Assembly: GCA_963790415.1 (NCBI GenBank)
Contig: CAWBOK010000009.1
Span: forward strand, 248,001 to 312,000
DNA: 64,000 nt
Source of the DNA: JAJZQZ01 sp963790415
GTDB taxonomy: Bacteria; Actinomycetota; Thermoleophilia; RBG-16-64-13
Direction: 5' to 3'
This document shows positions 51,115-61,908 of the stretch, piece after piece. Every line of letters begins with the position of its first letter. Position 1 is the stretch's first letter. The position numbers were made by a program, and so were the translations under genes. The notes under the pieces were generated by a model. That model saw only the letters and a program-made list of their open reading frames with translations, made no database searches and was not told where the DNA came from.

Positions 51115-52819
51115 CTAGTCTATCAAGCCCGCCGCCGCCTTGTCCTTCAGAGCTCGCGCGTGAGACCGAGCCCCGGGGTCGTCGGGCGCCGCGCCCAGCA
51201 TACGACAGAGCTCATCGACCGTCTCGGCATCGTCGAGCGCGCGCAGCGCGGTTGTGGTGGATTCCACGCCGGTGACCTTCTCGATCAGCACATGGTGGTC
51301 CGCGAAGGCGGCTACCTGCGGCAGGTGGGTCACCACCACCATCTGGGCCGTCAGACTGAGTTCCCGCAGCTTGTGCCCCACCGCCGTGGCCGTCCTGCCG
51401 CCGATGCCGGCGTCGATCTCGTCGAACACCAGTGTCTCGGGCCCTTCGACCCCGGCAAGGGCGGCCTTGATGGCCAGCAACGTGCGCGAGAGTTCGCCTC
51501 CCGAGGCCGTGCGGGCGAGGCTGCGGGCCGGGATGCCCGGATTCGGCGCGAGAAGGAAGTCCACCGTGTCGGCCCCGTGGCGCCCCAGGCCCTCCCAGCC
51601 CAGCCCGGTCTGCAGGTTGACCGACATGCGGGTATCGGCCATGCCCAGATCGGCCAGCTGAGCCTCGACGGCCCGCTCCAGGAGCGGCGCCGCGTGGGCG
51701 CGCGCCACGCCAAGGTCCACCGCCAGCCGGAGCGCCTCTGCCCGCGCCGCCTCGCACCGTCGACCCAACTGGTCGAGATCGTCTTCGAGAGCCTCGAGCT
51801 CCTGCAGACGCACCCTGCCCACCCCCAGGAACTTCACCGCCGCGGCCGTATCGCCGCCGTACTTCCGACCCAAGTCCGCGTAGAGCTGCAGTCGAGACTC
51901 CACCTCCTGCTGCCGGCCCGGGTCGACCACCACCGACGAGGCATATCCCCGCAGGTCACGCGCCGCCTCGTCAAGCAGGTGACCCGTGTCCACGAGACCC
52001 TGAAGGATCTCGTCCACCGCCGGATCGACACCCACCACACCACTGAGGAAGGCGCGCGCCTGAGCCACGAACCCCGCGGCGTCCGGCCCACCATCATCCG
52101 AACGGAGCATCTCGGCCGCCGACGTCGCCGCCCGCAGAAGATCACCCGCTCGAGCCAGCACTCTCAGTTCGGCTCGAAGGCCTTCTTCCTCGGCGACGCT
52201 CAAGAGGGCCGCTTCGAGTTCGCTCACCTGGAAGGCCAACAGATCCCGTTCGCGGCGCGCGCGCCTCCCTGTCGAGCACCCGCTCCTTCAGTGCCGCGCC
52301 TGCGGCCTCCGCCTCGCCCCATGCCGCCTCGAACGACCGAGAGAGCGCAGCCGCCGGCGGGCCCGCGTAGGCATCCAGCACCACGCGTTGATAGGCGGGT
52401 TCGAGAAGACGGCGGTGCTCGTGCTGCCCCGAGAACGACACCAGGCCCGCGATCAGAGTCCCAAGGTCGGCGAGCGTCACCGCGACCCCGTCCACGAAAC
52501 ACCGGTTCTTGCCGGTGCGATGGAGACGCCGCGTCGCGATCACCTGCCCCGAGTGTACGCCAAGCAGGTCCACGGTCGCGGGAGGCAGGCCGGCCAGGTC
52601 TTGTTCGGTCACCTCGAACACCGCCTGGATCAAGGCCTCGTCACCCGCCTCACCGACAAGTCCGTCGGCGGCGCGTTCCCCACGCAGCAGCCCGAGGGCC
52701 TGAGTCAAGAGGGTCTTGCCCGCGCCCGTCTCCCCGGTCAACACGGTCAGCCCCGGACCGCACTCGAGGATAGCGTCCTCGATCAGCACGAAATTGCGGA
52801 TGGAAAGTGAAGTGAGCAC
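51115..52819 (-). CDS. recN: DNA repair protein RecN, one frameshift
   Basis: About 568 residues when repaired. SMC-like ATPase of double-strand break repair. Walker A in LTGETGAGKTLLTQALGLL, coiled-coil middle, signature ASGGELSRTLLAIKAALAG, Walker B LVFDEIDAGIGG and the D-loop/H region VVTHLPQVAA. The frame breaks near 52255-52262 inside a GCGCGCGCC run; correction reads REARARRERDLLAFQVSELE. GTG 52819 start. Order nadK-recN is conserved in Gram-positives. Confidence 0.92.
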
Positions 52820-52849
52820 CGCTGTGCACCCGAGCGCCCCGCGGGAACG

Positions 52850-53710
52850 CTACGCGAACCGATCTTTGAATTGTCGGTAGAAGTCACTTCCGGGAAGAAG
52901 GGCGAGTGTCGCCAGAGCCGGCACCGTATGGACATCGAGAGACGCCAGGGGGTCGAGCGAGCCCACGTGATCTCCGTCCACCACCACGTCGATCGCGTTG
53001 TGCTCCGACTCGTTGCGCACCCTCACCACGTCGGAGGCGGCCACCACGACGGAGCGGGTACCGAGGCTGTGAGGGGCCACATACGAGACCACGAATCCCT
53101 CAAGGCCGATTCCCAGTACGGGGCCTCCCACCGCCAGATTGTAGGCAGTGGAACCCGCCGGGGTGGCCATGACCAGTGCATCGCAGCGCGCGTCGAACAG
53201 GGGCACGCCGTTCACTGTGTAGGAGATCCGCCGGATGCCCACGTCGCGCCCTCTACCGACCACCAGGTCGTTGACCGCCCTCATCACCGTACCGTTCAGC
53301 CGGCACGACAATCCGAGAAGCGGTCGGCGCAGGAAATCTCCGTCCAGCAGAAGGGGAAGATCGCTCCGCACGCGATCACGCTGCACCGTGGCGAAATACC
53401 CCACGCGCCCCAGATTCACCCCGGCCACGGCCACGTCCAGATCGCGCGTGAGCCGCAGGGTCCGCAGCATGGTCCCGTCGCCGCCCAGCACCAGACACAG
53501 ATCGACGCCGGCCAACTCCTCCCGAGCCACTTCGCAGCAGTCGGTGGCACCCGCCGCGAGCAGCGACGGGTGTTTCGCGCTCTCCCCCGGAGGGAGCCGC
53601 ACGCTCACCCCCCGCTCCCGGAGCACCGGCATGACCTCGGCGAGAGCCTCGGCCGCCACCGCCGGGATATGATGCGTGACCAGCGCAACGGTGCGCACCG
53701 GATCACTCAT
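52850..53710 (-). CDS. nadK: NAD kinase
   Basis: 286 residues; makes NADP. Motif GGDG in LVLGGDGTMLRTLRL, second NAD-binding motif AVNDLVVGRG, and the glycine-rich TPAGSTAYNLAVGGP loop. The ATG at 53710 overlaps the tlyA stop (ATGA). Intact frame, unlike its neighbours. Confidence 0.95.
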   Translation of the reverse strand: MSDPVRTVALVTHHIPAVAAEALAEVMPVLRERGVSVRLPPGESAKHPSLLAAGATDCCEVAREELAGVDLCLVLGGDGTMLRTLRLTRDLDVAVAGVNLGRVGYFATVQRDRVRSDLPLLLDGDFLRRPLLGLSCRLNGTVMRAVNDLVVGRGRDVGIRRISYTVNGVPLFDARCDALVMATPAGSTAYNLAVGGPVLGIGLEGFVVSYVAPHSLGTRSVVVAASDVVRVRNESEHNAIDVVVDGDHVGSLDPLASLDVHTVPALATLALLPGSDFYRQFKDRFA

Positions 53711-54542
53711 GGACTACTCACTCCCTGGATCCCACTCCCTTGAAAGACCGCCTCGTGTACGAACTCCCTCAGAGTATCAGGCGACGGGCCTTCACCTCCA
53801 CCCCGCTCGACCCAGAGAAGGAACTCCCGGTTGCCCCCCACGCCGGGCAGCCCCGAGTCGGCAAGCCCGCGGACCCTCACTCCCGGGACGAGGGACACCT
53901 GATCGACCATGTGCTCCAAGACCCGCTGATGCACCGAGCGGGTCGCGGACGATGCCGCCCTTACCCACGCTCTGCGGGCCGGCCTCGAACTGGGGCTTCA
54001 CCAGCAGATACCCCGACGAACCCCGGCTCCATGCACCCGGCGGCGGCGGGCAGGATCTTGTCGAGGGAGATGAACGAGACGTCCGCGGTGAGAACGTCAC
54101 AGAGGAACGGAACATCCGCGGGCGTGAGATAGCGGGCGTTCATCCGTTCGCGCACGTGCACCCGCGGATCGTTGCGCAGCCGCGAGTCCAGCTGCCCGTA
54201 GCCCACATCGACGGCGACGACTTCGGCCGCCCCGTGCTGGAGAAGGCAATCGACGAATCCACCGGTCGAGGCTCCCACATCGAGAGCACGCGTACCGCGG
54301 ACGTCAAGGCCGAACACATCCAGTGCGTGCGCTAGCTTCTCCCCCGCCCGAGAGACATAGCGGGGGCGCTCTTTGAGGTTCAGCTCTGCGTCCACGGGCA
54401 CCTGAGCCCCCGCCTTGTCGGTCGTTACAGAGCCGACGCGCACGTGCCCGGCGAGGATCAGACCGCGCGCGACGTTCCGACTCTCCGCCAAGCCCCGTTC
54501 CACAAGCAGTTGATCGAGGCGCATCTTCGGGACGCGGCTCAC
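53707..54542 (-). CDS. tlyA: TlyA-family rRNA (cytidine-2'-O)-methyltransferase, two frameshifts
   Basis: About 278 residues when repaired. S4 domain MRLDQLLVERGLAESRNVAR, then SRAGEKLAHALDVFG and SAM-binding LDVGASTGGFVDCLLQHGA, VDVGYGQLD, TADVSFISLDKILP. The frame breaks at about 54008-54020 (continuing YLLVKPQFEAGPQSVGKGGI) and again near 53934-53945 (continuing VHQRVLEHMVDQV). All blocks remain recognisable. Sits in the dxs-tlyA-nadK-recN order typical of Clostridia. Confidence 0.87.
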
Positions 54543-56432
54543 TCGGATCGGACCAACCCCAGCGCTCGTTCGGCCACCACCTCCGGCGTGAAGCCGATCT
54601 CGCGATACAGACCGGCGAGGTCGCCGTGGGTCACGAACGCCGCGGGCAATCCGACGACGGCGGCGGGTCGAAGTAGGCGCGATTCCTGCAAGAGTTCGAG
54701 GACGCCACTACCGAACCCTCCCACGATCGTGTTCTCTTCCACGGTCACGACGGCCGGGTGAGCCTCGAGCAACGCCGACAACGACTCGCGGTCCGGTGGG
54801 GACACACGCCGCACATTGACGACCGTGGCCGACACTCCGCGGTCGGCCAACAGCGACGCCGCCCGCCGGGCCAGCTCGACCCCCGTGCCGGTGCCGAGCA
54901 GGAGCACGTCGGTCCCCTCCGACAACACCTCGACCCAGGGACCCTCAGCGGGCAGCGGCAGCAATGGTTCGGGCAGAGACACGCCCAACCCCTCGCCGCG
55001 TGGATAGCGGATCGCCACCGGACCGCGCATGGTCAGCGCCGTGGCGAGCAGGCGTCTGCAGCTCGGCTTCGTCCTTCGGGGACGAAGATGGTGAGATCGG
55101 GCACGACACGGAGGAACGACAGGTCGAACGCCCCGTGGTGCGTCGGACCGTCTTCTCCCACCAGACCCGCACGGTCGACGGCGAAGACCACGGGTAGTTT
55201 CTGGAGGCACACATCGTGGATCACCTGGTCGTAGGCCCGTTGCAAGAACGTGGAATACACCGCCACCACCGGACGCATGCCCGCCGCCGCGAGGCCGGCG
55301 GCAAACCCCACCGCATGGCCCTCAGCGATGCCGACATCGAAGAAGCGCTCGGGGAACTCACGCTTCCAGGTGATCCAGGCCGGTCCCGGCGGCCATCGCG
55401 GCGGTGATGCCCACGATACGTCGATCGTCTCGGGCCAGAGCGACCAGGGCCCGTCCGAAGGCCTCGGTGTAGGAGATGGGCCGCCCGGGGGTCTTCGCGC
55501 ACCACGCCTGTCTCGACGGCGAACGGCGACGTGCCGTGAAAACGGTCCGGGGCGCACTCGGCGGGAACGTATCCCTTCCCCTTGACGGTCTTGACGTGGA
55601 GCAGAACCGGCCCCTCCACGGCGAGAGCCCGGCGGAGATGCGCCCGGAGCGATTCGATGTCGTGTCCGTCGATCACGCCGATGTAGGTGAATCCCAACTC
55701 CTCGAACAGCATTCCCGGCACGAGGGCTCCCTTGACCCCGTCCTTGACCTGCTCTCCAACGGCGTACAGCACGTTCACCGATGCCCGGCAGGCGCTGCAC
55801 CCTGCGTTCGAAGATCGCGGCGGAGCCGATAGAGATGCGGTTCCGTCCGCAGGCGCGACAGATAGCTGCTCATCGCGCCCACGTTCTTCTTGATCGACAT
55901 ATCGTTGTCGTTCAGGACCACGACCAGAGGCGTGCTGCAGGTGCCCGGCCTGATTCAAGCCCTCGTAGGCCATGCCCCCCGTGAGCGCGCCATCCCCGAT
56001 GACCGATATCACCCGTCCGGGCCGCGGAGCGTCCGAGAGCCGAGCCGCCTCCGCCAGGCCCACGCCGACGCTCACCGAGGTGCTGCTGTGCCCGGTTCCG
56101 AATGCGTCGTGCTCACTCTCCGAGCGCTTGGGGAACCCGGAAAGCCCACCCCTGCGCCGGATGCTCGAAAACGCACCGAGCCGCCCCGTGAGGAGCTTGT
56201 GCGGGTATGACTGATGCCCGACGTCCCACACGATGTGGTCCTCAGGCGAACGCAGCTCGGCGTGAAGAGCGATGGTCAGCTCGACCACCCCGAGACTGGG
56301 CCCCAAGTGCCCACCGACCTGGGATACGGTGGAGATGATCTCCTCCCGGATCTCACCTGCCAGTCGGCGGAGCTCGACGGGATCCAGCCGGCGGAGATCG
56401 GCCGGCAGGTCCAGCTGATCGAGAAGCCTCAT
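54539..56432 (-). CDS. dxs: 1-deoxy-D-xylulose-5-phosphate synthase, at least seven frameshifts
   Basis: About 631 residues when repaired, the normal length. LLDQLDLPADLRRL, GGHLGPSLGVVELTIALH, WDVGHQSYPHKLLTGR, TPP-binding SVIGDGALTGGMAYEGLNQA and NDNDMSIKKNVGAMSSYLSR, GVIDGHDIESL, PERFFDVGIAEGHAVGFAAG and PRGEGLGV are found, but in different frames. Breaks are near 55930, 55812, 55774, 55480, 55366, 55080 and 55050. TPP enzyme starting the MEP pathway. So many indels in a gene with all motifs intact point to poor local sequence quality. Confidence 0.88.
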
Positions 56433-58214
56433 GGGCCGGGAGTATACTCCTCGCCCATCCTCAGGGTACCTTGGACCGCCGCCAGAACACCGTTCACCAA
56501 GGAACCGGCCTCGTCCGAGGCGAACCGCTTTGCCAGCTCCACGGCCTCGTCGACGATCACAGCGGTGGGCACGTCCGGCGCCCACCCGAGTTCGAACGCG
56601 CCGATTCGCAGAATGGACCGCTCAACCGACCCCAATCGCTCCAAGGTCCAACCGGCCAGATGGCGGGACACGACGTCGTCTATCGCCTGCATGTGCTCGC
56701 CCACGCCCAGCACCAGCCGGCGCGTGTAGGGATCCGCGACCGGTTCCGTACCCTCCGCGCGTTCCAGCGCGGCGCGGGGGGTGAGTCCGAGCAGATCGCC
56801 CTGGTAGAGGACCACCACGGCTTCTCGACGGGCCTTCCTGCGGCCGACGCTCACGTGGCTCCGCATCGAGGGAAGTTCGTCCCCCGCCTCTTCGAGGAAC
56901 GCGGTCGAGAACCGGCCCTCCACGAAGGCCGGGTGTCTCAGGATGTCGATCTGGAGGCTGCGCGTGGTCGGCACTCCCTCTATGACCAGCTCGTCCAGAC
57001 ACCGCAACCCGCGGGCGATACACGAGGCTCGATCTCGGTCCCACACGATCACCTTCGCCAGCAGGGAATCGTAGTTGGTCGGGACCGTGTAGCCTTCGTA
57101 CAGATGGGTATCCACCCGCACGCCCGGCCCGCCGGGCAGGATCAGACGTTCCACTCGGCCGCCGCGGGGCAGGAAACCCGCGGCCGGGTCTTCGGCGTTG
57201 ATCCGGAACTCCATCGCGTGGCCGACCAGGCCGACCGCTCCGGTGCCGAGCACGGGCTCCCCGGCGGCTATCCGGATCTGCTCCTGGATGACGTCGACGC
57301 CTGTGACCATCTCGCTCACCGGATGCTCCACCTGCACCCGCGTGTTCATCTCCATGAAGTAGAAGTCCCGCCGTTCGTCGGCCAGGAACTCGAGGGTTCC
57401 CGCGCCGGTGTAGGCGATGGCGGAACAAGCCCGCTGCACTTGCACCTGGAGTCGCTCCCGTGCCGCGGCATCCAGTAGCGGAGAGGGAGACTCTTCCAAC
57501 ACCTTCTGATGACGGCGCTGTATGGAGCAGTCTCGTTCGCCCAGTGTCAGCACTCCCCCGGCCCCGTCACCAAGCACCTGCACCTCGATGTGGTGAGGCT
57601 TCACCACGACCTTCTCCAGATAGAGTTCGCCGTTCCCGAAAGCGGCCTCAGCTTCGGACGAAGCCGCGAGGAACGCCCGTTCGACCTGATCGGGACCCTC
57701 CACCTGACGCATCCCCCGGCCGCCGCCGCCGGCGGATGCCTTCAGCATCACCGGGTAGCCGACCTCCGCGGCCAGCCTGACCGCTTCAGCAGCCGATTGC
57801 ACGGTTCCCTGGCTTCCCGGGATGGTGGGGAGTCCCGCGTCCGCCATGATCTGTTTTGCCAGGGACTTGTCCCCCAGCCGGTCCATCGTGTCGGGCGACG
57901 GGCCCGATGAACACCAGGTCGTTGTCGGCGCAGGCCCGCGCGAACACCGAGTTCTCGGCCAGGAAGCCGTATCCGGGATGGACGGCTTCGCACCGTGTGT
58001 TCTTGGCCGCCATGACGATGTTCGGTATCGAAAGGTAGCTCTGACGGGCATCCGCGGGACCCACGCAGACCGCGACGTCGGCGTAGCGAAGATGCAGCGA
58101 CTCGCTGTCGGCGGTGGAGAACACGCAGACCGCCTCGATGCCCAGCTCGTGACAGGCTCTGACGATGCGCAGGGCTATCTCGCCCCTGTTTGCCACCAGG
58201 ATCCGGCGGAACAC
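56429..58214 (-). CDS. accC: Biotin carboxylase apparently fused to NusB; one frameshift
   Basis: About 595 residues. Biotin carboxylase: ILVANRGEIALRIVRACHEL, HPGYGFLAENSVFA, glycine loop ASAGGGGRGMR, ERDCSIQRRHQKVLEESPSP, EMNTRVQVEHPVSEMVTG. An extra base at about 57900-57905 breaks the frame (GPSPDTMDRL restored on removal). From SVGRRKARREAVVVLYQGDL to the end the chain is NusB (PYTRRLVLGVGEH, LGSVERSILRIGAFELGWAP, ELAKRFASDEAGSLVNGVLA), an antitermination factor. In the +1 frame a TGA overlaps a GTG just before SVGRRK, so two normally overlapping genes merged by an undetected indel are possible. Confidence 0.85.
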
Positions 58215-58224
58215 GACGGCCCCC

Positions 58225-60099
58225 TCAGGCCTGGTCGAGCTCGATAGCGAAAAGAGGTTGGCCGTACTCCACCGGGCCGCCGTCTGTGGCGAGGACGGCC
58301 ATCACCGTACCGGTCACCTCGGACGTGACCTCGTTCATGAGCTTCATCGCCTCGAGGATGCAGAGCACCTCGCCCTCATCCACGTGTTGCCCCGGAGTCA
58401 CGTACGCCGGGCTCGTGGGAGATGGAGAGGCATAGAACGTGCCCACCATGGGAGCCACGACTTTATGGTAGGCCTCGAGGGTCGGGTCGAGAGCCCCCAG
58501 CGCGGCCGCTGCACTCGGCGACTCCGTCTTCTCTCCGAGCATAGGAGTTCCCACGGCCGCCTGCCCTTCGGTGGGCGGGCGGTAGCCACCCTTGCGGATG
58601 GTGATGCGCACACCGGCGTCCTCGACGGTGACCTCGTCGATATCGGCCGCCTCGACGGCGGCGATCAGCTCCTTCACTCGGTCCGTAGCCCCGTACACGC
58701 CGGTGATCTCCTCGGCCGCCGACGACTCGGCCTCCCCGGTCAAGAACACGTCTTCCTCGGCCCCGCTGTGCCGCCGCTCGAAGAAGTTGCGCGCGGTGTT
58801 GGGGAAGAGGGCGTAGCTGAGGACGTCCTCTTCGCTACGCGCCAGCGGCCCGATCTCCTCCCGATACTGGTCGAGGGTCTCTTCGATCAAGTCGGCCGGC
58901 CGGCCGCTGATAGGCTGCTCGTCGCCCAGCACCCGCCGCATGATGTCGGGGCTGATGGGCCCGGGAGCGAGGCCGTAGCGTCCGCGTAGATAGGCCTTCA
59001 TCTCGTCGGGCACCACCTGCCAACGCTTCCCTATCAACACGTTGAGTACCGCCTGTGTGCCGACGATCTGGCTCATGGGCGTCACGAGCGGCGGATAGCC
59101 GACCTCCTCGCGCACACGCGGGATCTCCTCCAGCACCTCTTGCAGCCGGTCCTCCGCCTTCTGCTCCTTGAGCTGGGAGATCAGGTTCGAGATCATCCCG
59201 CCCGGCACCTGGTGGGAGTAGACCCGCATGTGAGTGAGCGAGGTGACGCCGCGATCGAACCCGCTCTCTTCGCGCACCTTCTCCCAATAGTCGGCGATGG
59301 CAAACAGCGCGTCCAGATCGAGCTCGGTGTCGTACGGGGTGCCCTTCAGAGCCGTCACCACCATCTCGGTAGCGGGCTGGCTGGCGCCGAAGGCAAGTGG
59401 CCCCGTTGCCGTATCGACCACGTCGACGCCGGCTTCGATCGCCTTGAGGTAGGTCATGGGAGCCAACCCACCTATATAATGGCAGTGTAGCTGAATGGGC
59501 ACAGGGATCTCGCGCTTCAAGCGGGAGATCAGCCGCTCCGCGAAATACGGGGAGAGAAGCGCGGCCATATCTTTGATGCATATGCTGTCCGCGCCCATCT
59601 CCACCAGATCCTGAGCCACTTCCACATAGTGGTCGAGCGTGTGGACCGGGCTGATGGTGTACACGACGGCGCCCTGGAAATGCTTTCCCGCCTCCTTGAT
59701 GGCTTCGGCGGCGGTCTGGAGATTCCGCACGTCGTTGAGGGCGTCGAAGACCCGGAAGATATCCACACCGGACTCTGCCGAGTGCCGTACGAACGCACGC
59801 ACGATCTCGTCGCCATAGTGACGGTAGCCCACGAGATTCTGTCCCCGCAACAGCATCTGGAGCGGCGTGTGCCGGCAGTGATGCTTGATCGTGCGCAGCC
59901 GTTCCCACGGGTTCTCGTCGAGAAAGCGCAGACAGACGTCGAACGTGGCGCCCCCCCATGACTCGAGGGAGTGGAACCCCACGGAGTCCATGTTCCTCAG
60001 GATGGGGACGATATGGCCGATGCGCATGCGGGTGGCCCACAGTGATTGCGGGGCGTCTCGCAGCGTGGTGTCCGTGATCTCGATGCGGCGGGCTCTCAC
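58225..60099 (-). CDS. Pyruvate/oxaloacetate carboxyltransferase subunit fused to biotin carboxyl carrier protein
   Basis: 624 residues. The N-terminal about 450 are a PycB/OadA-type carboxyltransferase: TDTTLRDAPQSLWATRMRIG (usual H after RDA is P here), FDALNDVRNL, the carboxy-Lys in DSICIKDMAALLSPY, metal His pair in QLHCHYIGG. After a linker, VKELIAAVEAADIDEVTVED resembles the start of AccB, and the biotin site is K586 in LEAMKLMNEV. With accC beside it this forms a two-gene biotin-dependent carboxylase, or an oxaloacetate decarboxylase/transcarboxylase component. It occupies the place where accB usually lies between efp and accC. Confidence 0.9.
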   Translation of the reverse strand: MRARRIEITDTTLRDAPQSLWATRMRIGHIVPILRNMDSVGFHSLESWGGATFDVCLRFLDENPWERLRTIKHHCRHTPLQMLLRGQNLVGYRHYGDEIVRAFVRHSAESGVDIFRVFDALNDVRNLQTAAEAIKEAGKHFQGAVVYTISPVHTLDHYVEVAQDLVEMGADSICIKDMAALLSPYFAERLISRLKREIPVPIQLHCHYIGGLAPMTYLKAIEAGVDVVDTATGPLAFGASQPATEMVVTALKGTPYDTELDLDALFAIADYWEKVREESGFDRGVTSLTHMRVYSHQVPGGMISNLISQLKEQKAEDRLQEVLEEIPRVREEVGYPPLVTPMSQIVGTQAVLNVLIGKRWQVVPDEMKAYLRGRYGLAPGPISPDIMRRVLGDEQPISGRPADLIEETLDQYREEIGPLARSEEDVLSYALFPNTARNFFERRHSGAEEDVFLTGEAESSAAEEITGVYGATDRVKELIAAVEAADIDEVTVEDAGVRITIRKGGYRPPTEGQAAVGTPMLGEKTESPSAAAALGALDPTLEAYHKVVAPMVGTFYASPSPTSPAYVTPGQHVDEGEVLCILEAMKLMNEVTSEVTGTVMAVLATDGGPVEYGQPLFAIELDQA

Positions 60100-60134
60100 C
60101 TAGGTCGGTCTCCCTCGGGCCTCGTGGCGCCCGG

Positions 60135-60692
60135 TCAGATTCGGGTGTTGTACTCCCGTGTGCGGGTGTCGATCCGGATGACGTCGCCGGTCTCGATGAA
60201 AAGAGGCACCTGCACAGACGCGCCCGTCTCCACTGTGGCCGTCTTGCTGCCGCCGCTGACCGTATCGCCGCGTACTCCGGGCGCCGTCTCGGTCACCTCG
60301 AGGTCCACGAACACCGGGAGTTCCACATCGAACGGCTGTCCGTCCATGAACAGCAGTTCGACCTCCATGTTGACCGTCATGAGGTCGAGCCTGTCTTCCA
60401 GCCCACTCTTGGGGAGCGCCAACTGCTCGTATGTCTGCGCGTCCATGAATACGACTTGATCAGGCTCTTCATAGAGATAGGTCATTCCGCGGCTCTCGGT
60501 ACGCACCTGATCGAACTTCTGCTCAGGACGGAACGTCCTCTCCACGACGCGTCCGGTGGTGACGTTCTTCAGTTTGGTGCGAACGAAGGCTCCGCCTTTG
60601 CCGGGCTTGACGTGCTGGAAGTCGATGATGCGGTATGTATCGCTTTCGTAGCGTATGGTCATACCCGTGCGGAACTGATTGGTTGAGATCAC
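60135..60692 (-). CDS. efp: Elongation factor P
   Basis: 185 residues, three beta-barrel domains. Relieves ribosome stalling at polyproline. ISTNQFRTGMTIRYESDTYR, then the loop HVKPGKGGAF with a Lys at the modification position, and the C-terminal VPLFIETGDVIRIDTRTREY. A predicted promoter lies about 70 bases upstream. Confidence 0.97.
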   Translation of the reverse strand: MISTNQFRTGMTIRYESDTYRIIDFQHVKPGKGGAFVRTKLKNVTTGRVVERTFRPEQKFDQVRTESRGMTYLYEEPDQVVFMDAQTYEQLALPKSGLEDRLDLMTVNMEVELLFMDGQPFDVELPVFVDLEVTETAPGVRGDTVSGGSKTATVETGASVQVPLFIETGDVIRIDTRTREYNTRI

Positions 60693-60762
60693 CGGATCGG
60701 CCTCCTCGAAGCAACGTCGTGTCGGCGACCAGATTCCGGCGGCCGCCGACCCGTGGCGGGCA

Positions 60763-60791
60763 ATTGTACACTACGCGGCCCGACAGGTGAA
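60763..60791 (-). promoter_or_regulatory. Predicted promoter of efp
   Basis: Minus strand: TTCACC (60791-60786), 17-base spacer, TACAAT (60768-60763), giving a leader of about 64 bases. It lies in the 127-base gap between pepQ and efp, so efp and the genes after it can be expressed independently of the aro genes. Confidence 0.5.
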
Positions 60792-60819
60792 GCTGAGTGG
60801 CGTCGGTCCGGGATGCGGC

Positions 60820-61908
60820 TCAGCCGAGTTCCGTGAGCCCTCGATCGCATTCCGAGAGCACCTCTATGCCAGCCTTGGTTATCAACACGGTGTCCTCGAT
60901 CCGCACTCCGCCCATATTCGGCACGTAGACACCGGGTTCGATCGTCACAACCATCCCCGCCGTCAGCACATCCGTGGACCGAGAGCTGACCCGAGGTTCC
61001 TCGTGCACGTCGAGCCCTACCCCGTGTCCGAGTCCGTGCTTGAAGAGCTCGCCCTTTCCCGCCGCCTCAATGACTCCCCGTGCCACCTCGTCCAGTTCCG
61101 CGCAGGTCATCCCCGCCCGGGCGACATGTCGGGCGGCCTCCTGAGCCTCCAGCACCAAGGCGTGCAGCGCCCGCTCCGCCGCGCCCACAGGTCCGACGGC
61201 GAAGGTGCGCGTGACATCGCTCGCATAGCCATCTACTTGAGCGCCGATGTCAACCACCAGGAGATCGCCCTGCCGGAGTACGGTGTCGGACGTCTCGGCG
61301 TGCGGCATGGCCCCTCTGGGTCCGGCGGCGACGATGTAGGGAAACGGCACGGCTTCCGACCCGTGGGTACGCACCCACATCTCCAGGTCGAGCGCCACTT
61401 CGCGTTCGGTCCGCCCTACCACCGGCAGCCCGCGGAGAAAGTCGAGCACTCCCACCACGATGGCAGCCGCCTTCCGGATCGCTTCCGCCTCGGCGGGTTC
61501 CTTGATCATCCGCAGGCGTTCCACGATACCTTCGACGAAACGGTGCGACGTATCGTCGAACGCGCTTTCGAGACGGCCCCATTGCTCGACCGTGAGATGC
61601 CCCGGCTCCACGCCCGCGGCCGCATCCAAGCCCACTAGAAGGGGCGGCAGAGCATCGCGCAGTTGATCCTCGGGTTCGACGAACCGAGCGCCGGGCGCCT
61701 GAGCCGCGGCCTGCAGCCGATAGCGGAAGTCCGACACAAGAAGCACCTCGTCCGGCCGCACGACGACCACACCCGCGCTGCCGGTAAAGCCGGTGAGATA
61801 GCGCACGTTGTGGGGATCGAAGACGACCAGAGCCGCCAATTCTTCCGCCGCGAGACGTCTCCGTACGCCCTCCACCCGCGACGCGTATGCACCCTCTGGG
61901 ATCGCCAT
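60820..61908 (-). CDS. pepQ: Xaa-Pro aminopeptidase/dipeptidase (M24)
   Basis: 362 residues. Creatinase-like N-domain (VVFDPHNVRYLTGFTGSAGV) and pita-bread catalytic domain with metal ligands in VVDIGAQVDGYASDVTRTF, KHGLGHGVGLDVHEEP, TIEPGVYVPNMGG and VRIEDTVLIT. Cleaves peptides with proline, a companion of efp in many genomes. ATG 61908 shares a base with the aroQ stop (TGATG) and follows GGGGGAGGAG. Confidence 0.93.
   Translation of the reverse strand: MAIPEGAYASRVEGVRRRLAAEELAALVVFDPHNVRYLTGFTGSAGVVVVRPDEVLLVSDFRYRLQAAAQAPGARFVEPEDQLRDALPPLLVGLDAAAGVEPGHLTVEQWGRLESAFDDTSHRFVEGIVERLRMIKEPAEAEAIRKAAAIVVGVLDFLRGLPVVGRTEREVALDLEMWVRTHGSEAVPFPYIVAAGPRGAMPHAETSDTVLRQGDLLVVDIGAQVDGYASDVTRTFAVGPVGAAERALHALVLEAQEAARHVARAGMTCAELDEVARGVIEAAGKGELFKHGLGHGVGLDVHEEPRVSSRSTDVLTAGMVVTIEPGVYVPNMGGVRIEDTVLITKAGIEVLSECDRGLTELG

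Noticed and set aside
51079..52773. 564-codon open frame on the plus strand
   Set aside because: Antisense to recN; RRR/PPP-rich translation typical of shadow frames.
56441..56446. TATACT just upstream of dxs as a promoter
   Set aside because: It encodes codons of the preceding NusB tail and no acceptable -35 box is found at the right distance.
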